Source: AC-32 sp035473395
GTDB lineage: Bacteria; Actinomycetota; Thermoleophilia; Gaiellales; Gaiellaceae
Assembly: GCA_035473395.1 (NCBI GenBank)
Contig: DATIOF010000077.1
Location: 1-11,287, forward strand
Length of the DNA stretch: 11,287 bases
Direction of reading: 5' to 3'
Made by a program: the position numbers and the translations under genes. Numbering within the stretch: position 1 is the stretch's first letter; the number at the start of each line of letters is the position of its first letter. The notes below the pieces were generated by a model, which saw only the letters and a list, made by a program, of their open reading frames with translations, was not told the DNA's origin and did no database searches. Positions 6,177-11,287 of the stretch are shown here, piece by piece.

Positions 6177-6970
6177 TGGCGACGCCGCTGCTCGAGCTGA
6201 AGGGCGTCTCGCTGGCGTTCGGCGGGCTGCAGGTGATCTCGGACCTCGACCTGCACGTGAACGAGCACGAGATCGTGAGCGTGATCGGGCCCAACGGCGC
6301 CGGCAAGACGACGCTGTTCAACCTCGTGACCGGCGTCTACGCGCCCGAGGAGGGCGACATCCTCTTCGAGGGCGAGTCGATCGTCGGCTTGCCCCCGAAC
6401 AAGATCACCCGCAGGGGCATCGCCCGCACCTTCCAGACCTTGCGGCTGTTCCTGAACATGACGGTCAAGGAGAACGTGATGGCCGCGGAGTACGGCCACA
6501 CCCACGCCGGCATCGTGCGCTCGGTGCTGCGAACGCCCGGCATGCGCCGCGAGGAGCGTGAGATCGCGAGGGTCGCGGAGGAGAAGCTCTCGTTCTTCGG
6601 GCAGCGCCTGATGGGCTACCGCTGGGACCAGCCCGCCTATTCGCTCTCCTACGCCAACCGGCGCCGGCTCGAGATCGCCCGCGCGATGGCGACGAACGCG
6701 CGGCTGCTCCTGCTCGACGAGCCCGCCGCCGGGATGAACCCGGTCGAGACGCACGAGATCACGGAGCTGATCGGCAAGCTGCGCGAGGAGCTCGGCTACA
6801 CGATCTTCGTGATCGAGCACGACATGCACCTGGTCGAGGGCATCTCCGACCGCGTGATCGCGCTCGACCACGGGATCAAGATCGCCGAGGGCTCCTTCGA
6901 CGAGGTGGCGACCGACCCGAGGGTCGTCGAGGCATACCTCGGCCTGCGGGCGGCGGAGGAGGCGTCGTGA
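6176..6970 (+). CDS. livG: Branched-chain amino acid ABC importer ATP-binding protein LivG
   Basis: A cytoplasmic ABC ATPase of 264 aa (E. coli LivG 255) that pairs with LivF to power the LivHM channel. Visible motifs: Walker A GPNGAGKT (38-45), Q-loop Q87 in ARTFQTLRLF, Walker B LLLLDE (177-182), D-loop after DEPAAGMNP, and H-loop H215 in VIEHDMHLVEGISD. The insert between Q-loop and signature (~105-150) and the DEPAAGMNP motif are typical of LivG rather than LivF. The signature is unusual: LSYAN (157-161) followed by RRRLEIARA, where the family normally has a Gly in the fourth position and QRRLEIARA after it. The ATG at 6176 overlaps the livM stop and has GGTGGAG 8 nt upstream. The stop overlaps the livF GTG by 4 bp. 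The reading frame stays open far upstream inside livM, which is a GC artefact. Confidence 0.94.
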   Translation: MATPLLELKGVSLAFGGLQVISDLDLHVNEHEIVSVIGPNGAGKTTLFNLVTGVYAPEEGDILFEGESIVGLPPNKITRRGIARTFQTLRLFLNMTVKENVMAAEYGHTHAGIVRSVLRTPGMRREEREIARVAEEKLSFFGQRLMGYRWDQPAYSLSYANRRRLEIARAMATNARLLLLDEPAAGMNPVETHEITELIGKLREELGYTIFVIEHDMHLVEGISDRVIALDHGIKIAEGSFDEVATDPRVVEAYLGLRAAEEAS

Positions 6971-7683
6971 GCGAGACCAAGCCGCTGCTCGCGTTCGAGC
7001 ACGTCGACACCTACTACGGGCAGATCCACATCCTCAACGACGTCTCGCTGCAGGTCGGCGCAGGCGAGCTCGTCTGCCTGCTCGGCGGCAACGCGTCGGG
7101 CAAGTCCACGACGTTGAAGACCGCGCTCGGGATCGTGCGTCCTCGCTCGGGTCGCGTCCTCTTCGACGGTGAGGATCTCGCCGAGCACAAGACGAGCTAC
7201 CGCATCGGCCAAGGGATGGCGATCGTGCCCGAGAACCGCAGGCTGTTCGCGCCGATGAGCGTCCTCGAGAACCTCGAGATGGGCGCGTACCTGCACGGCG
7301 GCGGCACCAAGGAGGACTTCGAGCGCGTGTACACGCTGTTCCCGCTCCTGCACGAGCGGCGCAGGCAGCTGGCGGGAACCCTCTCGGGCGGCGAGCAGCA
7401 GATGGTCGCGATGGGTCGCGCGCTGATGTCCCGGCCGAAGCTGCTGCTGATGGACGAGCCGTCGATGGGTCTCGCGCCGATTCTCGTCGAGCGCAACTTC
7501 GAGATCATCCAGCAGGTCCACGAGTCCGGCGTGGCGATCCTGATCGTCGAGCAGAACGCCAACGTCTCGCTAGGGATCGCCGACCGCGGCTACGTCCTGC
7601 AGACCGGCCGCGTCGTCCTGTCCGGCAAGGCGGCCGACCTGCTCCAGCACGAGGATCTGCGGAAGGCCTACCTTGGCCGTTGA
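6967..7683 (+). CDS. livF: Branched-chain amino acid ABC importer ATP-binding protein LivF
   Basis: A cytoplasmic ABC ATPase of 238 aa (E. coli LivF 237), the partner of LivG. Motifs: Walker A GGNASGKS (40-47; LivF more often has NGAGKTT, but this fits GxxxxGKS), PENRRLF (88-94) at the Q-loop position, a canonical signature LSGGEQQ (139-145), Walker B LLLMDE (159-164), DEPSMGLAP and VEQN (194-197), where Q replaces the H-loop His as in other LivF proteins. Unlike LivG it has an intact signature, so the heterodimer may have one normal and one altered ATP site. The GTG start at 6967 overlaps the livG stop (GTGA) and has AGGAGG at 6957-6962. Its last 11 bases contain the start of the following PLP enzyme gene. 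Confidence 0.95.
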   Translation: MSETKPLLAFEHVDTYYGQIHILNDVSLQVGAGELVCLLGGNASGKSTTLKTALGIVRPRSGRVLFDGEDLAEHKTSYRIGQGMAIVPENRRLFAPMSVLENLEMGAYLHGGGTKEDFERVYTLFPLLHERRRQLAGTLSGGEQQMVAMGRALMSRPKLLLMDEPSMGLAPILVERNFEIIQQVHESGVAILIVEQNANVSLGIADRGYVLQTGRVVLSGKAADLLQHEDLRKAYLGR

Positions 7684-8830
7684 TGTCGCCTCGCTGCCGG
7701 ACCGGATTCGCCATCGGTTCCCGGTCTTCGAGCGGCAGGTCTACATCAACAGCTGCTCGCAGGGAGCGCTCTCGGACTCGGTGCGAGAGGCATACGCGCA
7801 TTACCTCGACGACTGGGACGAGCACGGCGCGCCCTGGGAGTACTGGGTCGGCCGCCTCGAGGCGGTGCGGGCGGCGATCGCGGGGCTCGTGAACGCCGAC
7901 GAGGACGAGATCGCGGTCACCACCTCCGTGTCCGCGGGCGTGAGCGCGCTCGTCAGCGGCCTTCGCTTCGGCGACGGGCGCGACACGATCGTCGTCAGTG
8001 ACTTCGAGTTCCCGACCATCGGGCAGATCTCACACGCGCAGGAGCGGCGCGGCGTCCGGGTCGTGCACGTGCCGGCCGAGCCCGATGGGACGATCCCGCT
8101 GGAGCGCTTCGAGGCGGCGATCGACGAGCGGACGGCCCTGGTCGCGGTCACGCACGTCTGCTTTCGGAACGGCGGCCGGCTCGACGTCGAAGGCGTCGGC
8201 CGCATCGCACACGCGGCCGGCGCGCCGGTTCTGGTCGACGCCTACCAGACGGTCGGCTCGCTGCCGATCGACGTGCGCGCGCTCGACTGCGACTTCCTCG
8301 CGGCGGGCGTGCTCAAGTATCTGCTCGGGTCGGCCGGGCTCGGCTTCCTCTACTGCCGGCGCGAGCTCGTGCAGGGGATCGAGCCGACGGCAACGGGCTG
8401 GTTCGCCGACCGCGACATCTTCGAGATGGACATCCACGACTACTCGCCCGCGCCGACCGCGCGGCGCTTCGAGGCCGGCACGCCGCCGGTCCCGTCGACC
8501 TACGCGGCGATCGCCGGGATCGAGCTGATGCAGGAGATCGGGATCGCCGAGACAGAGGCGCACGTCCGCGAGCTGAACGCGCTGCTCCGGGAGGGGGTCG
8601 AGAAGCTCGGCGGGACCGTGGCCACGCCGGCGGAGCCGGAGCGCAGCGGCGCGCTCCTGTGCGTCCGCTCGACGGATGTGAACGCGCTGGTGGCGTCGCT
8701 CGAGGCGGCCGGCATCGTCACGTCCTGCCGAGACGACAACCTGCGCATCTCGGCCCATTGCTACAACACGGCCGAGGACGTTCGGGCGGTGCTCGCCGCG
8801 CTGACCTCGAACCGCCGGCTTCTCGCCTAG
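7673..8830 (+). CDS. Class V aminotransferase-fold PLP-dependent enzyme
   Basis: A cytoplasmic fold-type I PLP enzyme of 385 aa in the class V group (cysteine desulfurases, kynureninases, isopenicillin N epimerase-like proteins). It starts in the family manner, FPVFERQVYINSCSQGALS (~16-34). TTSVSAGVSAL (~84-94) fits the phosphate-binding turn, D189 in VLVDAYQTVG should contact the PLP ring nitrogen with Q192 close by, and K215 in GVLKYLLGSAGLGFLY is the Schiff-base lysine. The C-terminus LRISAHCYNTAEDVRAVL is typical. The residue before K215 is Leu, whereas kynureninases have Tyr there, and no Cys lies in the desulfurase loop, so neither role is shown. Possible activities include racemisation, beta-elimination or hydrolysis of an amino-acid derivative. 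The start is TTG at 7673 with GGAAGG at 7661-7666; downstream starts would remove conserved sequence. It overlaps livF by 11 bp, so it is translationally coupled to the importer. Confidence 0.88.
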   Translation: MAVDVASLPDRIRHRFPVFERQVYINSCSQGALSDSVREAYAHYLDDWDEHGAPWEYWVGRLEAVRAAIAGLVNADEDEIAVTTSVSAGVSALVSGLRFGDGRDTIVVSDFEFPTIGQISHAQERRGVRVVHVPAEPDGTIPLERFEAAIDERTALVAVTHVCFRNGGRLDVEGVGRIAHAAGAPVLVDAYQTVGSLPIDVRALDCDFLAAGVLKYLLGSAGLGFLYCRRELVQGIEPTATGWFADRDIFEMDIHDYSPAPTARRFEAGTPPVPSTYAAIAGIELMQEIGIAETEAHVRELNALLREGVEKLGGTVATPAEPERSGALLCVRSTDVNALVASLEAAGIVTSCRDDNLRISAHCYNTAEDVRAVLAALTSNRRLLA

Positions 8831-8831
8831 A

Positions 8832-8850
8832 ACCGGGGACTGTCCCCGGT
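8832..8850. repeat. 19-bp perfect palindrome, candidate terminator or REP-like element
   Basis: ACCGGGGAC-T-GTCCCCGGT begins 2 bp after the PLP gene stop. As RNA it forms a 7-bp stem, ACCGGGG with CCCCGGU, around a 5-nt loop. No U-run follows, so a classical intrinsic terminator is not supported, although U-less hairpins are thought to work in some actinobacteria. The near-symmetry also fits a protein-binding or REP-type repeat. The palindrome is certain; its role is open. Confidence 0.6.
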
Positions 8851-8922
8851 GTCGGCCGGAACGGACGTGGCGTTCGTGCTCAAGGTGTGACTTCTTGTCC
8901 ACAGGCACGGCCGGAACGGACG
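8841..8922 (+). repeat. Pair of diverged 27-bp direct repeats, 55 bp apart
   Basis: Positions 8841-8867 and 8896-8922 match at 22 of 27 bases without gaps, including an identical 15-bp core CGGCCGGAACGGACG (8853-8867 and 8908-8922). The first copy overlaps the right arm of the palindrome at 8832-8850; the second has lost that symmetry. This looks like a short tandem duplication of a 55-bp unit, or two copies of a small dispersed repeat. No ORF with coding character covers this stretch, and the two stops face each other across it. Confidence 0.65.
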
Positions 8923-8975
8923 CTTCGGCGCGGCCAAGCAGGCACACTCGACGCGGGAGCCGAGGCGGTTCCAAG

Positions 8976-8991
8976 GCCGAGGCACCTCGGC
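8976..8991 (-). terminator. GC hairpin downstream of the leftward operon
   Basis: GCCGAGG (8976-8982) is followed after CA by CCTCGGC (8985-8991); with a realistic 4-nt loop it forms a 6-bp all-but-one GC stem. It lies 12 bp beyond the M24 gene stop in that gene's reading direction. There is no T-run, so it is only a modest candidate for ending the minus-strand transcript. The rest of the convergent spacer (8923-8975) shows no clear feature. Confidence 0.35.
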
Positions 8992-9002
8992 GACGCCTGC
9001 GC

Positions 9003-10073
9003 CTAGAAGATCTTCGACTCGAGGCCGGAGAGCGGCACGCCGCCGTCAGCGGTCACCAGCCACGTCTCCTGCATGTACAGGCAGTCGTGCCCGTTCTCGG
9101 CGATCACGTGCGGGTGCATCGAGAAGACCATGTTCTCGCGCAGCTCGGTCTCGACGCCCTCGCCGATCTTGGGGAACTCGATCATCGTCATCCCGATCGA
9201 GTGGCCGGTGACGTGGCCGAGGTGGTAGCCGCGGTCGGTGAACCCCTGCGAGACCGCGCGGTGCGCGTCGTGGGCCGTCGCGCCCGGACGCAGCGCGCCC
9301 TTCGCCGCCTCGAAGTACTCGTCGTAGGCCTCGTTCATCCGCTTCACCTCGTCGTTAGGCGTCCCGAGCGCGCGTGAGACCTCGACCCAGTGCCCACCGC
9401 GCCCCGCGATCTCGAGCGATGGGATGCAGAACTCGCCCAGCCTTGTCTCGGCGCCGGCGATCGCGAACTCGGCGCCGACGAGCACCATGTTCATCGTCAG
9501 CCGCCCGCAGCCACGCTCGACGAACAGCTCCTCCGCGGGAGCCAGCACCTCGGCGGCGCTGCGGCCGGGCTCATAAGCCTCGCGGAAGACGTGGAAGCCG
9601 TCCGTGTTGATCTGGACGCTGTCGGACACCGACTCGAGCTCCTCCTCGCTCTTGACCGCGCGGGCGTGGTCGAAGGCGACGTCCCAGGGGACGAGCTCGG
9701 CCGCGCCCTCCAGCGCCGCATAGTCGCGCGGAGCCATCACGTAGTCGAGCCCGTAGACGCCGACCCGCTTGCCGCGCAGCCGCTCGGCTAGCCAGTCGCC
9801 CGGGCGGTCGGCGAAGACCTGCTCCTCGATCCACGAAGTGAGGTGCTCGCCGACGTAGCGTGCCTCGCTCGGGAAGACGATCGACGGCTCGCCCTCGCGC
9901 GGCAGCACCACGTACGCGTAGCGATGGACAATCTGGAAGCCCGAGAGGTAGGTGACCGCTCCCTCGAAGCCCGTGTACTCGCTCCCGCAGACGAGCGCCG
10001 CGTCGAGCTCGTCGGCCTCGAGCGCGGCCCGGACGTTCGCGTAGCGCCGCTCGACCTCGCCCGGGCTCACCAT
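9003..10073 (-). CDS. M24 (pita-bread) family protein, creatinase/aminopeptidase P-like, metal ligands not conserved
   Basis: A 356-aa cytoplasmic protein with the two-domain layout of aminopeptidase P and creatinase: an N-terminal creatinase-like domain (1-~125, including YLSGFQIVHRYAYVVLPREG) and a C-terminal pita-bread domain (~135-356). In metallopeptidases of this fold five residues (Asp, Asp, His, Glu, Glu) bind two metals. Here the segment usually carrying the first Asp reads IPSLEIAGRGGHWVEVSRA, with no Asp and E231 at the second position. H291 (GHSIG) is kept. The first Glu position is H320 (FSMHPHV), and E336 (MQETWLVT) is kept. This points to a metal-free C-N hydrolase, as in creatinase, or an ectoine hydrolase-like enzyme, rather than a peptidase. 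The ATG at 10073 overlaps the dehydrogenase stop by 7 bp; GTG at 10070 would give a 4-bp overlap. GGAG lies 5 nt before the ATG. It is the last gene of the leftward operon. Confidence 0.85.
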   Translation of the reverse strand: MVSPGEVERRYANVRAALEADELDAALVCGSEYTGFEGAVTYLSGFQIVHRYAYVVLPREGEPSIVFPSEARYVGEHLTSWIEEQVFADRPGDWLAERLRGKRVGVYGLDYVMAPRDYAALEGAAELVPWDVAFDHARAVKSEEELESVSDSVQINTDGFHVFREAYEPGRSAAEVLAPAEELFVERGCGRLTMNMVLVGAEFAIAGAETRLGEFCIPSLEIAGRGGHWVEVSRALGTPNDEVKRMNEAYDEYFEAAKGALRPGATAHDAHRAVSQGFTDRGYHLGHVTGHSIGMTMIEFPKIGEGVETELRENMVFSMHPHVIAENGHDCLYMQETWLVTADGGVPLSGLESKIF

Positions 10074-10981
10074 GATCGCTCCAGTCCTTGCACGAGCGCG
10101 AGTATCGCCTCGTTCAGCGGCGTCGGCACGCCCTGCTCGCGCCCGAAGCGCGCGATCCCGCCGTTGAGGTAGTCGATCTCGGTCGGCCGCCGCGCCTCCA
10201 CGTCCTGGAGCATGCTCGCCTTGTGGTCGTAGGCGACGTCCGGCCGGGCCGCGTGGTCGATCAGTTCCTCGGGATCCGCGTCGAGCGTGATTCCCTGCGC
10301 GGCGGCGACGGCCTTTCCCTCGTCGACGAGCCCGGAGACGAGCCGCCGCAGCGCCGGGTCCTCGCAGACGCGTCCGTGCGTCAGGCCGGTCAAAGCGCCG
10401 ACCGGGTTGGTGGCGGCGTTGAAGATCACCTTGCGCCACTGCGGCCCGCGGGCGTCGGCGACCGCGGTCGCGGACAGGCCGGCGCGCGTGCAGGCCTCCG
10501 CCAGGCGCTCGACCTGCTCGAACGGCGCCGGGCTCGGCTCGAAGGGACCGAACGTGGTGTCGCCCTTGACGTCCCACTGCACATGGCCGGGCTCGAGGAT
10601 CCGGCCGGCGGGGAAGGTCGTCCCGCGGATCACGCGCTCCACGTGCCCGGCCAGCACCTCCTCGTTGCCGATCCCGTTCTGGACCGACGCGACCGACCCG
10701 TCGGCGAACGCGGGCGCGGTCGCCGCGATCGCCGGCTCGGTGTGCATCGCCTTCGTCGCCACGATCCCGAACTCGCAGGCCGGCAGCTCGGCCGCGTCCG
10801 TGGTCGCGCGCACCTGCCCGACGACCTCGCCGGCCCCTGACAGCCGCAGGCCGTTCGCATTGATCGCGTCGACGTGCTCGCGCGAGAGGTCGTAGGCCCA
10901 CACCTCGACGTCGTCCAGGTTGGCCAGGTTCGCCGCGAACAGCGAGCCGACCGCCCCGCAGCCGACGATGCAGACCTTCAT
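10067..10981 (-). CDS. panE: Ketopantoate reductase (ApbA/PanE) family 2-dehydropantoate 2-reductase
   Basis: A cytoplasmic NADPH-dependent dehydrogenase, 304 aa (E. coli PanE 303). PanE reduces ketopantoate to pantoate for pantothenate and CoA synthesis. Seen here: the nucleotide motif GCGAVG (7-12) in the Rossmann domain, QNGIGN (101-106), the catalytic-lysine region WRKVIFNAATNPVGAL with K184 and N188, and the strongly conserved HKASMLQDVEARRPTEID (253-270), whose S256 and E268 fit substrate-binding positions. All key positions look intact. The setting, between a LivM-type permease and an M24 protein, differs from pantothenate operons, so it may be a paralogue acting on another 2-keto or 2-hydroxy acid. 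The ATG at 10981 overlaps the permease stop (ATGA) and has AGGAGG (reverse complement of 10987-10992) 5 nt upstream. Confidence 0.88.
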   Translation of the reverse strand: MKVCIVGCGAVGSLFAANLANLDDVEVWAYDLSREHVDAINANGLRLSGAGEVVGQVRATTDAAELPACEFGIVATKAMHTEPAIAATAPAFADGSVASVQNGIGNEEVLAGHVERVIRGTTFPAGRILEPGHVQWDVKGDTTFGPFEPSPAPFEQVERLAEACTRAGLSATAVADARGPQWRKVIFNAATNPVGALTGLTHGRVCEDPALRRLVSGLVDEGKAVAAAQGITLDADPEELIDHAARPDVAYDHKASMLQDVEARRPTEIDYLNGGIARFGREQGVPTPLNEAILALVQGLERSW

Positions 10982-11287
10982 GCCTTCCTCCTCAGGCGGG
11001 GCAGCCGGAACTCCCGCCCGCCGGTGAGGCCCGCTGGCTTCAGGATCAGCACGAGCGCCATGATCGCCGCCAGGAAGACGAGCCGCGAGCCGGAGGGCAG
11101 GTCGAGCTTGTGCCCGAGCAGGTGCACACCCTGCTCGGCCTGGCTCAGGAACGAGTCGAGGCCGCTAACCGCGAGCGCCCCCACGACCGCCCCCCAGAGG
11201 CTGGTCAGGCCGCCGATCACGAGCATGGCCAGCGTCAGAAACGCCAGCTCGAGGTAGACCTGCTCCGTGGTGATCGAACCGAGCTGG
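10978..11287 (-). CDS. LivM-type ABC importer permease, C-terminal end only (5' part beyond window)
   Basis: The last 102 residues of a branched-chain amino acid-type permease, open to the right edge on the minus strand. LAMLVIGGLTSLWGAVVGAL (20 residues) is the conserved C-terminal LivM motif, and LVFLAAIMALVLILKPAGLTGG is the usual final helix plus PxGL ending, followed by a basic tail (RLPRLRRKA). It is not a copy of the plus-strand livM (4704-6176): the ending is the ordinary short type and the sequence differs throughout, so it belongs to a second importer whose other subunits should lie to the right of the window. Its TGA overlaps the dehydrogenase ATG by 4 bp, so the dehydrogenase and M24 protein are probably made with it. 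The substrate is unknown. Confidence 0.9.
   Translation of the reverse strand, partial: QLGSITTEQVYLELAFLTLAMLVIGGLTSLWGAVVGALAVSGLDSFLSQAEQGVHLLGHKLDLPSGSRLVFLAAIMALVLILKPAGLTGGREFRLPRLRRKA

Noticed and set aside
7673..8830. Calling the PLP enzyme a kynureninase because a TDO-like gene is nearby
   Set aside because: The residue before the Schiff-base Lys is Leu rather than the kynureninase Tyr, and the genes are separated by six others. Family-level naming is all the sequence supports.
10074..10901. N-terminal extension of the M24 gene to a 632-aa product
   Set aside because: The extension is the wrong frame of the PanE-family gene, which has clear conserved motifs on the same strand. The ATG at 10073 has its own ribosome binding site.
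1..11287. tRNA or rRNA genes, CRISPR arrays, insertion sequences, toxin-antitoxin pairs
   Set aside because: Reading both strands found no spaced repeat arrays, transposase motifs or tRNA cloverleaf ends; nearly all bases fall in the genes listed.

Overview
The window is about 11.3 kb of very GC-rich, gene-dense DNA. GTG or TTG starts are common, stop/start overlaps are frequent, and two starts look leaderless. Together with the gene families this suggests an actinobacterium, perhaps a soil lineage such as Thermoleophilia; the phylum is an inference and the class is only a guess. No rRNA, tRNA, CRISPR array, transposase or phage gene is visible.

Layout: (1) 1-860, minus strand: the N-terminal part of rarA (mgsA), an AAA+ replication-repair ATPase, running off the left edge. 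(2) 861-880: a 20-bp divergent spacer with a -10-like element on each strand, each 6 bp from a GTG start. (3) 881-8830, plus strand: a short tryptophan 2,3-dioxygenase-family protein, a two-domain cupin, a full branched-chain/hydrophobic amino-acid ABC importer (livK-livH-livM-livG-livF) and a class V PLP-dependent enzyme whose start lies inside the end of livF. A perfect 15-bp hairpin with a cUUCGg loop sits between livK and livH. (4) 8831-9002: a 172-bp convergent spacer with a 19-bp palindrome, a diverged 27-bp direct repeat and a GC hairpin. (5) 9003-11287, minus strand: a second import-linked unit, read from the right edge as the 3' end of another livM-type permease, a ketopantoate reductase-family dehydrogenase and a creatinase-like M24 protein, with all stops and starts overlapping.

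How the genes may work together: the plus-strand block looks like uptake coupled to catabolism. The importer brings in an amino acid or related solute, and the PLP enzyme, dioxygenase-like heme protein and cupin are candidates for its breakdown. The minus-strand block repeats that logic with a different permease and a C-N hydrolase-type fold. The substrates cannot be read from sequence.

The core functions are ordinary. The points most worth following are the altered members of known families (short TDO with a changed substrate loop, M24 protein without its metal ligands, LivM with a long C-terminal addition, LivG with an unusual signature) and the control elements (bidirectional leaderless promoter, intra-operon UUCG hairpin, convergent repeat spacer).
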